Shown here: in pieces, positions 7,981 to 15,857 of the stretch
How positions within the stretch are numbered: the first letter of the stretch is position 1
Layout of the letters: every line of letters starts with the position of its first letter
Origin: Paracoccus albicereus
GTDB lineage: Bacteria > Pseudomonadota > Alphaproteobacteria > Rhodobacterales > Rhodobacteraceae
Length of the DNA: 64,000 nucleotides
Direction of reading: 5' to 3'
Assembly (NCBI RefSeq): GCF_024359525.1
Contig: NZ_JAKZEU010000002.1
Location: forward strand, 868,001-932,000
Notes under the pieces: generated by a model
Databases searched by the model: none
Told to the model about the DNA's origin: nothing
The model's input: only the letters and a program-made list of their open reading frames with translations
Program-made: the position numbers and the translations under genes

Positions 7981-10947
7981 ATGAACGACCAGTCCAGCAA
8001 CGCCGATTTCCACGACACCTCGTTCCTGCAGGGTCAGAATGCGACCTATGTGGAACATCTTCACGGGCAGTGGGCGCGTGATCCCGCCGCCGTGGACGCG
8101 GCATGGGACCGTTACTTTGCGGCGCTCGGCGACGATGCGGACGACGCCACGGCCGAGGCCGACGGCCCCAGCTGGAAGCGCCGCGACTGGCCGCCCACCC
8201 CGGGCGACGATCTGACCTGCGCCCTGACCGGCGAATGGCCGATGGCCGACAAGGCCGATGCGACGGTCGCGATCGAGAAGATCGTGGGCAAGGCCACCGA
8301 GAAAGGCAAGGAACTGTCGCCCGAGCAGATGCGCCAGGCGGTGCTGGACAGCATCCGCGCGCTGATGCTGATCCGCGCCTACCGGATCCGCGGCCATCTG
8401 CACGCCGATCTCGACCCGCTGGGCCTGCGGACGGTGCCGGATCATGGTGAGCTGAACCCGGAAACCTACGGCTTCAAGGCGGGCGACATGGACCGCCCGA
8501 TCTTCATCGACAACGTCCTGGGCCTGGAAGTCGCCACGATTCGCGAGATCGTGGACATCATGAAACGCACCTATTGCGGCACCTTCGCGCTGCAATACAT
8601 GCACATCTCGAACCCGGAAGAAGCCGCCTGGCTGAAGGAGCGGATCGAAGGCTACGGCAAGGAAATCGCCTTCACCCGCGAAGGCCGCCGCGCGATCCTG
8701 AACAAGCTGGTCGAGGCCGAGGGCTTCGAGAAGTTCCTGCACGTCAAGTACATGGGCACCAAGCGCTTCGGTCTGGACGGCGGCGAGGCGCTGATCCCGG
8801 CGATGGAACAGATCATCAAGCGCGGCGGCGCGCTTGGCGTGAAGGAAATCGTCGTCGGCATGCCCCACCGCGGCCGCCTGTCGGTGCTGGCCAACGTGAT
8901 GTCCAAGCCTTACCGCGCGATCTTCCACGAATTCCAGGGCGGCAGCTTCAAGCCGGAAGACGTGGACGGCTCGGGCGACGTGAAATACCACCTCGGCGCC
9001 AGCTCGGACCGCAGCTTCGACGATAACAGCGTCCACCTGTCGCTGACCGCGAACCCCAGCCACCTGGAAGCCGTGAACCCGGTCGTCCTCGGCAAGGCCC
9101 GGGCCAAGGGCGACCAGCTTGGCGATCACGGCAACCGCTCGGCGGTGCTGCCGATCCTCTTGCACGGCGACGCGGCCTTCGCGGGCCAGGGTGTCGTCGC
9201 GGAGTGCTTCGGCCTCTCGGGCCTGCGCGGCTACCGCACCGGCGGGACGATCCACATCGTGGTGAACAACCAGATCGGCTTCACCACCGCGCCCAGCTTC
9301 AGCCGGTCGTCCCCCTACCCGACCGACATCGCGCTGATGGTCGAGGCGCCGATCTTCCACGTCAACGGCGACGACCCCGAGGCCGTGGTCCACGCCGCCA
9401 AGGTCGCGACCGAATTCCGCCAGAAATTCCACAAGGACGTGGTCATCGACATCATCTGCTACCGTCGCTTCGGTCACAACGAAGGCGACGAGCCGATGTT
9501 CACCAACCCGGCGATGTACACGCAGATCAAGTCGCACAAGACCACGCTGCAGCTCTACACCGAACGCCTGATCGCTGACGGGCTGATCCCCGAGGGCGAG
9601 ATCGAAGAGATGAAGGACGCCTTCCAGGCCCATCTCTCCGAGGAATTCGACGTCGGCAAGAACTACAAGCCGAACAAGGCCGACTGGCTCGACGGCAAAT
9701 GGTCCGGGATGGCCCGCGAGGGCGAGGAATATGTCCCCGGCGAGACCGGCATCAGTGAAGACATGCTGCAGCAGGTCGGGCGCGCGCTGACGAACGCGCC
9801 CAAGGACATGACGATGCACAAGACCGTCGGCCGCCTGCTGGAAGCCAAGCGCGACATGTTCGCGACGGGCAAAGGCTTCGACTGGTCCACGGGCGAGGCG
9901 CTGGCCTTCGGCAGCCTGCTGGCCGAGGGCTGCGCGGTCCGCCTGTCCGGTCAGGACAGCACGCGCGGCACGTTCAGCCACCGCCACTCGGCCTTCATCG
10001 ACCAGAAGTCCGAAGAGCGGTATTTCCCGCTGAACCACATCGCCAAGGACCAGGCGCATTACGAAGTCATCGACTCGATGCTGTCGGAATATGCCGTCCT
10101 CGGCTTCGAATACGGCTATTCGCTGGCCGAACCGAACGCACTGACCTTGTGGGAAGCGCAGTTCGGCGATTTCGCCAACGGTGCCCAGATCATGTTCGAC
10201 CAGTTCATTTCCTCGGGTGAGAAGAAATGGCTGCGCATGTCGGGCCTGGTGATGCTTCTGCCGCACGGATACGAGGGTCAGGGTCCCGAACACTCGTCCG
10301 CGCGACTGGAACGCTGGTTGCAGATGTGCGCCGAAGACAACTGGATCGTTGCCAACTGCACGACGCCCGCGAACTACTTCCACATCCTGCGCCGCCAGAT
10401 TCACCGCCGCTTCCGCAAACCGCTGGTGATGATGACGCCGAAATCGCTGCTGCGTCACCCGATGGCGATCAGCCGGGCCGAGGATTTCCAGACCGGCTCG
10501 ACCTTCCACCGGGTGCTGTGGGACGACGCGCAGAAGGGCAATTCGGACACCAAGCTGGTGGAAGACGACAAGATCCGCCGCGTGGTGATCTGCTCGGGCA
10601 AGGTCTATTACGACCTGCTCAAGGCGCGTGACGAGGCCGGGATCGACGATGTCTACATCCTGCGGCTGGAACAGTTCTATCCGTTCCCCGCGCGATCCAT
10701 GACGACCGAACTGACCCGCTTCAAGGACGCCGAAATCGTCTGGTGTCAGGAAGAACCGAAGAACCAGGGCGCCTGGACCTTCGTGCAACCCAATCTCGAA
10801 TGGGTGCTCGACCGTGTCGATGCGACCCAGAAACGCCCGACCTATGTCGGGCGCAACGCCGCCGCATCGCCCGCGACCGGCCTTGCCTCTCGCCACAAGG
10901 CCGAGCAGGAAGCGCTGGTCAGGGAATCGCTGGGCCTGGAGGAATAA
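7981..10947 (+). CDS. sucA: 2-oxoglutarate dehydrogenase E1 component
   Basis: 988 residues, normal length for SucA. The N-terminus (NADFHDTSFLQGQNATYVEHLHGQW) has the partner-binding segment, followed by YRIRGHLHADLDPLGL. The thiamine-diphosphate site is GDAAFAGQGVVAE followed by VNNQIGFTT. The C-terminal part carries HGYEGQGPEHSSARLERWLQ and LMTPKSLLRHP-like motifs (here MMTPKSLLRHPMA). With SucB and Lpd it converts 2-oxoglutarate to succinyl-CoA. The start at 7981 (MNDQSSNADF) was chosen over an upstream in-frame start because the family begins here and a GAGG lies about ten bases ahead. sucB begins three bases after the stop. Confidence 0.97.
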   Translation: MNDQSSNADFHDTSFLQGQNATYVEHLHGQWARDPAAVDAAWDRYFAALGDDADDATAEADGPSWKRRDWPPTPGDDLTCALTGEWPMADKADATVAIEKIVGKATEKGKELSPEQMRQAVLDSIRALMLIRAYRIRGHLHADLDPLGLRTVPDHGELNPETYGFKAGDMDRPIFIDNVLGLEVATIREIVDIMKRTYCGTFALQYMHISNPEEAAWLKERIEGYGKEIAFTREGRRAILNKLVEAEGFEKFLHVKYMGTKRFGLDGGEALIPAMEQIIKRGGALGVKEIVVGMPHRGRLSVLANVMSKPYRAIFHEFQGGSFKPEDVDGSGDVKYHLGASSDRSFDDNSVHLSLTANPSHLEAVNPVVLGKARAKGDQLGDHGNRSAVLPILLHGDAAFAGQGVVAECFGLSGLRGYRTGGTIHIVVNNQIGFTTAPSFSRSSPYPTDIALMVEAPIFHVNGDDPEAVVHAAKVATEFRQKFHKDVVIDIICYRRFGHNEGDEPMFTNPAMYTQIKSHKTTLQLYTERLIADGLIPEGEIEEMKDAFQAHLSEEFDVGKNYKPNKADWLDGKWSGMAREGEEYVPGETGISEDMLQQVGRALTNAPKDMTMHKTVGRLLEAKRDMFATGKGFDWSTGEALAFGSLLAEGCAVRLSGQDSTRGTFSHRHSAFIDQKSEERYFPLNHIAKDQAHYEVIDSMLSEYAVLGFEYGYSLAEPNALTLWEAQFGDFANGAQIMFDQFISSGEKKWLRMSGLVMLLPHGYEGQGPEHSSARLERWLQMCAEDNWIVANCTTPANYFHILRRQIHRRFRKPLVMMTPKSLLRHPMAISRAEDFQTGSTFHRVLWDDAQKGNSDTKLVEDDKIRRVVICSGKVYYDLLKARDEAGIDDVYILRLEQFYPFPARSMTTELTRFKDAEIVWCQEEPKNQGAWTFVQPNLEWVLDRVDATQKRPTYVGRNAAASPATGLASRHKAEQEALVRESLGLEE

Positions 10948-10950
10948 GCC

Positions 10951-12570
10951 ATGACGATCGAAGTCCGTGTCCCCACTCTGGGGGAAAGCGTCACCGAAGC
11001 CACGGTCGCCACATGGTTCAAGAAGCCCGGCGATGCCGTCGAGGCGGACGAGATGCTGTGCGAACTGGAAACCGACAAGGTGTCGGTCGAGGTTCCGGCA
11101 CCGGCCGCAGGCGTGCTGTCCGAAATCGTCGCAGCCGAGGGTGAGACCGTCTCGCCCGACGCGCTGCTGGCCCAGATCGCGGATGGCAAGGAGGCGACCT
11201 CCAAATCCGCATCCGCCGAGGATGCGCCGCAGAAGCCCAAGGAAGAGGCCAAGCGCGCCGATGCCAAGCCCGCCGAGGCGGGCGGCAAGGGCGGCGGCAA
11301 ATCCGTCGACGTGATGGTCCCCTCGCTGGGCGAATCCGTGACGGAAGCCACCGTCGCCACCTGGTTCAAGCAGATCGGCGACGAGGTCGCGGCCGACGAG
11401 ATGCTGTGCGAACTGGAAACCGACAAGGTGTCCGTCGAGGTTCCGGCCCCGGCCGCAGGCGTGCTGTCCGAAATCATCGCCAAGGAAGGCACCACGGTCG
11501 ATGCGAAGGCCAAGCTCGCCGTGATCTCCGAAGGTGGCACCGCCGGGAAAAGCGCCGCGCAGGAAGCGCCGGGCGACACCAATGGCGACGACGCCGATGA
11601 CGTCGAAAGTCCCGGCGCCGGACCCGAGACGGTCAGCGAGCGCAGCGCCTCGGATCAGGAAAAGGCCAAGGCCGATGTCGAGGATGCACCCTCGGCCAGG
11701 AAGGCGATGGCGGAAAAGAATCTCAGCCGCGATCAGGTCCAGGCTTCGGGCCGCGACGGCCGCGTGATGAAGGAAGACGTGGCGAAGACCGCCTCGAAGC
11801 CCGCCGAAGCCAAGGCGAAATCGGGCGACAAGCCCGCAGCCCCGCGCGCGCCGGCATCGGCCGATCAGTCCGACCGCGAGGAACGGGTCAAGATGACCCG
11901 CCTGCGGCAGACCATCGCCCGCCGCCTGAAGGATGCCCAGAACGCCGCGGCGATCCTGACCACCTATAACGAAGCCGACATGTCGGCGGTCATGGACCTG
12001 CGCAGCGAGTTCAAGGACGCGTTCGAAAAGAAGCACGGCGTCAAGCTGGGCTTCATGTCCTTCTTCGTGAAGGCCTGCTGCCACGCGCTGCACGAAGTGC
12101 CCGAAGTGAATGCCGAGATCGACGGTACCGACGTCGTCTACAAGAACTACGTCAACATGGGCGTCGCGGTCGGCACCCCCGCAGGCCTGGTCGTGCCGGT
12201 CGTCAAGGATGCCGACAGCAAGAGCTTCGCCGAGATCGAGAAAGAAATCGGCGAACTGGGCAAGAAAGGTCGCGACGGCAAGCTGACCATGGCCGACATG
12301 CAGGGCGGCACGTTCACCATCTCGAACGGTGGCGTCTACGGCTCGCTGATGTCTTCGCCGATCCTCAACCCCCCGCAATCGGGAATTCTGGGCATGCACA
12401 AGATCCAGGAACGCCCGGTCGTCGTCGGAGGAGAGATCGTGATCCGCCCGATGATGTATCTGGCGCTCAGCTACGATCACCGCATCGTCGACGGAAAGGG
12501 CGCGGTGACGTTCCTTGTGCGCGTGAAGGAAGCCCTGGAGGATCCGCGGCGGCTGCTGATGGATCTGTGA
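10951..12570 (+). CDS. sucB: 2-oxoglutarate dehydrogenase E2 (succinyltransferase) with two lipoyl domains
   Basis: 539 residues, longer than the roughly 400 of single-lipoyl SucB. Two lipoyl domains are visible, at about residues 2-77 (lipoyl Lys43) and 118-193 (Lys159), each with [20 protein letters not shown]. They are joined by Ala/Lys/Glu-rich linkers. A subunit-binding domain follows at 247-278 ([18 protein letters not shown], then [11 protein letters not shown]). The catalytic domain runs 310-539 with the His510/Asp514 motif SYDHRIVDG. The protein forms the core that transfers succinyl groups to CoA. At the DNA level the two lipoyl repeats differ at only three of 86 bases in their core, suggesting gene conversion. 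I believe two-lipoyl SucB is common in this clade. Confidence 0.95.
   Translation: MTIEVRVPTLGESVTEATVATWFKKPGDAVEADEMLCELETDKVSVEVPAPAAGVLSEIVAAEGETVSPDALLAQIADGKEATSKSASAEDAPQKPKEEAKRADAKPAEAGGKGGGKSVDVMVPSLGESVTEATVATWFKQIGDEVAADEMLCELETDKVSVEVPAPAAGVLSEIIAKEGTTVDAKAKLAVISEGGTAGKSAAQEAPGDTNGDDADDVESPGAGPETVSERSASDQEKAKADVEDAPSARKAMAEKNLSRDQVQASGRDGRVMKEDVAKTASKPAEAKAKSGDKPAAPRAPASADQSDREERVKMTRLRQTIARRLKDAQNAAAILTTYNEADMSAVMDLRSEFKDAFEKKHGVKLGFMSFFVKACCHALHEVPEVNAEIDGTDVVYKNYVNMGVAVGTPAGLVVPVVKDADSKSFAEIEKEIGELGKKGRDGKLTMADMQGGTFTISNGGVYGSLMSSPILNPPQSGILGMHKIQERPVVVGGEIVIRPMMYLALSYDHRIVDGKGAVTFLVRVKEALEDPRRLLMDL
11047..11480 (+). repeat. Tandem lipoyl-domain repeat inside sucB
   Basis: Bases 11047-11132 and 11395-11480 are the same sequence apart from three substitutions (G/C, A/C and G/A, two of them synonymous and one Val/Ile). 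The copies are 348 bp apart and in frame, so loss or gain of one lipoyl domain by recombination is possible. Confidence 0.9.
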
Positions 12571-13112
12571 CAAGGACGCGCGCGGTGGACCACCTTCAGA
12601 AATCTGGGTTGGTCATCGCGCGCAGTCATGACCGGCAGGCCTGCACCGGGACGCACTGAGGGTCGCGGGTCTGCCAGCCGGGCGTGGGGACCGAGGCGAG
12701 CCGGCGCCCCTACACCGCTAGGGCCGCGCAACACACTGCGCGCCACCCTATAGCGCCCCAACCCTTCGTTCTTTCTCAGAAATATCCCCGCCGGAGGCAT
12801 TCCGGCGCAGCCGGAAATCCTTAACGGATCCCGAACCGCGCGGTCGCAGCCTGTGTACAGGTTGTGTACAGCCTGTGTACGCGTGGTGCACGGATGTCAC
12901 AGCGCCAGATCCAGCAAATGCTGGTCGAAACGCTACTCGGGGTGTTGCGCTGTTGCGCCCCACCGCACGCTGGTGTTGCCGTTAGGGTTGGTAAACGGCT
13001 CATGCTTGGTCCGACAGGACGGGGCGGCATGGAACCGGACCCTGCCCCTCTCAGGTTGATAGGGAAGACGGTGGACCCATCCCATCGACACATCTTCCGT
13101 CAAGCCGGCGAA
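12571..13112. other. Gene-free spacer after sucB
   Basis: About 540 bp without a convincing gene; open frames here have poor codon use and resemble nothing. It contains a GC-rich inverted repeat right after sucB (GCGCGCG at 12578-12584 against CGCGCGC at 12617-12623). There is an AATATCCCCGCCGGAGG element near 12780 that may be an interspersed repeat, with a hairpin TTCCGGC/GCCGGAA just after it. It also contains the phased TGTGTAC array at 12852-12891. Confidence 0.6.
12852..12891. repeat. TGTGTAC repeats at 11-bp phasing
   Basis: TGTGTAC occurs at 12852, 12863 and 12874, exactly 11 bp apart, with a degenerate fourth copy (GGTGCAC, 5 of 7) at 12885. The first two copies extend to TGTGTACAG. 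Same-face spacing of this kind is typical of cooperative protein binding. The function is unknown and no neighbouring gene explains it. Confidence 0.6.
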
Positions 13113-13134
13113 TGTCGCATCATACCATGCGACA
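13113..13134. promoter_or_regulatory. Operator candidate upstream of the 84-aa gene
   Basis: TGTCGCAT (13113-13120) and ATGCGACA (13127-13134) are perfect 8-base arms with a 6-base spacer. They lie 35 bases before the start of the two-gene unit at 13169. The symmetry and position suggest a dimeric repressor or activator site. The regulator is not in the window. Confidence 0.55.
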
Positions 13135-13168
13135 ATCAGCCGGAACGCCATGACAAAGGACTGATATC

Positions 13169-13423
13169 ATGCAGCTTCTTGCCCACTACACCATCGCGGA
13201 CTACGCCACCTTCAAGACGGCCTTCGACGCGGATGCCGAGGATCGGTCGAACAACTCGCTGAGCCTTCTGCAGCTCTGGCGCGAAAGCGGAACCTCCGCC
13301 TGGGCGCTCTACGACGTTGCCAACCCCAAGCGGGCGCGTGACTACCTCGACGGCGCCGCGGGCGTCTTCAACAGCCAGGCCGGCGTCACCGCCACCGCCT
13401 TCCATTTCGTGGAAACCGCATGA
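13169..13423 (+). CDS. Conserved small protein of unknown function (84 aa)
   Basis: 84 residues, MQLLAHYTIADYATFKTAFD at the N-terminus, then a helix, LLQLWRESGTSAWALYDV and a C-terminal strand (VTATAFHFVETA). The beta-alpha-beta-beta-alpha-beta pattern and the opening segment resemble ferredoxin-like dimeric alpha-beta barrel proteins (the antibiotic-monooxygenase fold class), but no named family is recognised. An AAGGA ribosome site lies nine bases upstream. Its stop overlaps the MAPEG start (ATGA), so the two are coupled and lie inside the sucAB-lpd cluster. Confidence 0.7.
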   Translation: MQLLAHYTIADYATFKTAFDADAEDRSNNSLSLLQLWRESGTSAWALYDVANPKRARDYLDGAAGVFNSQAGVTATAFHFVETA

Positions 13424-13809
13424 CCGCCGAACTCACCGTCCTCGCCCTCGCCGCGATCCTTCAGACCGCCCAGATCATCATCGCCGGCGTCTCGGCCAGT
13501 AAGGATGTGGGTCAGGAATGGCTCGCCGGTCCACGCGACTCGAAGCCCGATTTCAGCCAGCGCACCGCCCGCCTGCGCCGCGCGGTCGACAACCATTTCC
13601 AGGGGCTGATCTTCTTTACCATCGGTGTCGTGCTGATCGTTTCCTCCAATCAATCCAGCGGTTTCACGGCGCTCTGCGCATGGATTTACCTGCTTGCGCG
13701 GATCGTCTATGTCCCGGCCTACGTTCTCGGCTGGGTGCCGGGGCGCACGATCATCTGGGGCGTGGGTTTCGCCGCGACGATGCTGATGATCCTCGCCTCG
13801 CTGGTCTGA
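13420..13809 (+). CDS. MAPEG family membrane protein
   Basis: 129 residues with four hydrophobic segments (about 4-24, 53-75, 80-100 and 108-128). The family-typical loop is SQRTARLRRAVDNHFQGLIFF, followed by SGFTALCAWIYLLARIVYVPAY and the C-terminal VPGRTIIWGVGF. MAPEG proteins are glutathione- or eicosanoid-related membrane enzymes in eukaryotes; bacterial members are mostly of unknown role. It is coupled to the 84-aa gene before it. A GC-rich hairpin with one bulged base (13818-13840) separates it from lpd. Confidence 0.85.
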   Translation: MTAELTVLALAAILQTAQIIIAGVSASKDVGQEWLAGPRDSKPDFSQRTARLRRAVDNHFQGLIFFTIGVVLIVSSNQSSGFTALCAWIYLLARIVYVPAYVLGWVPGRTIIWGVGFAATMLMILASLV

Positions 13810-13859
13810 CATCTCTTGCGCGCGGGACCGCCCGGCGCGCGACCTCGGAAGGATAACGC

Positions 13860-15248
13860 ATGTACGACCTTATCGTGATCGGCGCCGGACCCGGCGGCTA
13901 TGTCTGCGCGATCCGCGCCGCCCAGTTGGGCCTGAAGGTGGCCTGCGTCGAAGGGCGCGCGACCCTTGGCGGAACATGCCTGAATGTCGGCTGCATCCCG
14001 TCCAAGGCGATGCTCCACGCAAGCCACATGCTGCATGAGGCAGAGCACAATTTCGACCGGATGGGCCTGACCGGCGCCGCGCCCTCGGTCGATTGGACCA
14101 AGATGCAGGGCTACAAGGCCGAGACGGTCGAGACGAACACCAAGGGCATCGAATTCCTGTTCAAGAAGAACAAGATCGACTGGCTGAAGGGCTGGGCGAG
14201 CATCGAAGGCGAAGGGAAGGTCAAGGTCGGCGATGAGGTTCACGAGGCGAAGAACATCGTGATCGCCACCGGTTCTGCCCCCGCGGCGCTGAAAGGCGTC
14301 GACGTCGACAATGCCGCCGGGACGATCGTGGATTCGACCGGCGCGCTGGAGCTTCCGAAGATTCCGAAAACGATGGTCGTGATCGGCGCCGGCGTGATCG
14401 GGCTGGAACTCGGCTCGGTTTACGCCCGGCTCGGCGCGAAGGTCACCGTGATCGAATATCTCGACACGATCCTGCCCGGAATGGATGCCGAGGTTCAAAA
14501 GCAATTCCAGAAGGTTCTGCAAAAGCAGGGATTGGAGTTCATCCTTGGCGCGGCGGTCGAAAGCGCGGTGGAAAAAGACGGCAGCGCCACGTTGCGCTAC
14601 AGCCCCAAGAAAGGCGGCGACGCGCAGGAAATCACTGCCGATTGCGTTCTGGTCGCCACTGGTCGCCGTCCGTTCGTCGAGGGCCTGGGGCTCGACAAGG
14701 CGGGCGTCGAGATGACCGACCGCGGCTTCGTCAAGATCGACAAGCACTGGGCGACGAACGTGAAGGGACTTTACGCGATCGGTGATTGCGTCCCTGGCCC
14801 GATGCTCGCCCACAAGGCCGAGGATGAAGGCATGGCGGTGGCCGAAGTGATCGCTGGCAAGGCCGGTCACGTGAACTACGACGTGATCCCCGGCGTCGTC
14901 TACACATCGCCGGAAGTGGCCAATGTCGGCCTGACCGAGCAGGCGGCGAAAGACAGTGGCCGCAAGGTCAAGGTCGGCAAGTTTCCGTTCATGGGCAATG
15001 CGCGCGCGAAGGCGATGTTCATGGGCGACGGGTTCGTCAAGATCGTCGCCGATGCCGAAACCGACCGCATCCTGGGCGCGCATATCGTCGGTCCGAATGC
15101 GGGCGAGATGATCCACGAAATCTGCGTTGCGATGGAATTCGGTGCCTCGGCCGAGGATGTGGCCTTGACGTGCCACGCCCACCCCACAACGTCGGAGGCC
15201 GTGCGCGAGGCAGCTCTGGCCTGCGGCGACGGTGCGATCCACGTCTAG
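13860..15248 (+). CDS. lpd: Dihydrolipoyl dehydrogenase (E3)
   Basis: 462 residues with full family features. These are the FAD-binding start [21 protein letters not shown], the redox disulfide in [15 protein letters not shown] (Cys-x4-Cys), the NAD-binding [20 protein letters not shown], the second FAD motif [22 protein letters not shown] and the C-terminal active His in [16 protein letters not shown]. The enzyme reoxidises the lipoyl groups of the 2-oxoglutarate complex and passes electrons to NAD. GGAAGGA precedes the ATG. Its position after sucAB, separated only by two small genes, points to service of that complex, though E3 is often shared. Confidence 0.97.
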   Translation: MYDLIVIGAGPGGYVCAIRAAQLGLKVACVEGRATLGGTCLNVGCIPSKAMLHASHMLHEAEHNFDRMGLTGAAPSVDWTKMQGYKAETVETNTKGIEFLFKKNKIDWLKGWASIEGEGKVKVGDEVHEAKNIVIATGSAPAALKGVDVDNAAGTIVDSTGALELPKIPKTMVVIGAGVIGLELGSVYARLGAKVTVIEYLDTILPGMDAEVQKQFQKVLQKQGLEFILGAAVESAVEKDGSATLRYSPKKGGDAQEITADCVLVATGRRPFVEGLGLDKAGVEMTDRGFVKIDKHWATNVKGLYAIGDCVPGPMLAHKAEDEGMAVAEVIAGKAGHVNYDVIPGVVYTSPEVANVGLTEQAAKDSGRKVKVGKFPFMGNARAKAMFMGDGFVKIVADAETDRILGAHIVGPNAGEMIHEICVAMEFGASAEDVALTCHAHPTTSEAVREAALACGDGAIHV

Positions 15249-15288
15249 ACCCGCGCACGCGGAAATCCGCCGATCCAGCCTTTCAACG

Positions 15289-15311
15289 ATGGGCGCGCTT
15301 TGCCCGCCCAT
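15289..15311 (+). terminator. Weak terminator-like hairpin after lpd
   Basis: ATGGGCG (15289-15295) and CGCCCAT (15305-15311) are perfect arms with a nine-base loop, followed by TT only. It lies 41 bases after the lpd stop. The short T run makes efficient intrinsic termination doubtful. Confidence 0.4.
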
Positions 15312-15377
15312 TTCGCGACGAACCGGCAGGCGGTAATCTCATCATCACGAGCGACACAAAGAAACGCCGAGGCAGTG

Positions 15378-15857
15378 ATGATAATCCGCAAGACGATGCT
15401 GGCCTTGGCTGGCGTATTGGCTCTGACCGCATGCAGCGGTTCGAATGACCGGGCCTATCTGGTCAAATCGACGGCCTCGCAAGCCGACCTTCACGCGAAC
15501 GAAACGCCCGAACTGCGCGCCAGTATCGAACACTGGTCCAAGCATTATGGCGTGCCGGTCGAACTGGTCCAGAAAGTCGTGATCCGCGAATCCCGCCACC
15601 GTCCCGAGGCGCGCAACGGCCCCTATTACGGTCTGATGCAGATCCTGCCGCAAACCGCGCGGACGATGGGCTTTCAGGGCCCCGACGCCGGACTTCTCGA
15701 TGCCGACACAAACCTGCGCTACGGGGTGAAATACCTGCGCGGCGCATGGATGGTGTCTGACGGCGATCTCGACACGGCGGTCGGCTGGTACGCTCGCGGT
15801 TACTATTACGAAGCCAAGCGCCGCGGCCTGCTGGAAGCAACCGGGCTACGGGGCTAG
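15378..15857 (+). CDS. Small lytic transglycosylase lipoprotein (SLT domain)
   Basis: 159 residues beginning MIIRKTMLALAGVLALTAC, a lipoprotein signal with lipobox LTAC and lipidated Cys19. The SLT/lysozyme-like domain follows. YGVPVELVQKVVIRESRHRP contains the catalytic Glu, with YYGLMQILPQTARTMGF next and NLRYGVKYLRGAW after it. Such enzymes cut the glycan strands of peptidoglycan from the periplasmic face of a membrane. The start at 15378 was picked because it begins the signal peptide; upstream codons are not signal-like. The last bases overlap the stop of the convergent corrinoid activator gene. Confidence 0.85.
   Translation: MIIRKTMLALAGVLALTACSGSNDRAYLVKSTASQADLHANETPELRASIEHWSKHYGVPVELVQKVVIRESRHRPEARNGPYYGLMQILPQTARTMGFQGPDAGLLDADTNLRYGVKYLRGAWMVSDGDLDTAVGWYARGYYYEAKRRGLLEATGLRG

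Noticed and set aside
7906..12573. Very long minus-strand open frame (about 1555 codons) opposite sucA and sucB
   Set aside because: It mirrors the high-GC codons of sucA/sucB and has His/Arg/Gly-rich composition without any family resemblance; a shadow frame.
12821..13262. Several frames of 60-130 codons on both strands after sucB
   Set aside because: Cys/Arg/Pro-rich with no ribosome site or family likeness, and they cross the TGTGTAC array and the inverted repeat.
13719..15311. Minus-strand open frame of about 530 codons opposite lpd
   Set aside because: Complementary-strand shadow of a well-recognised gene.
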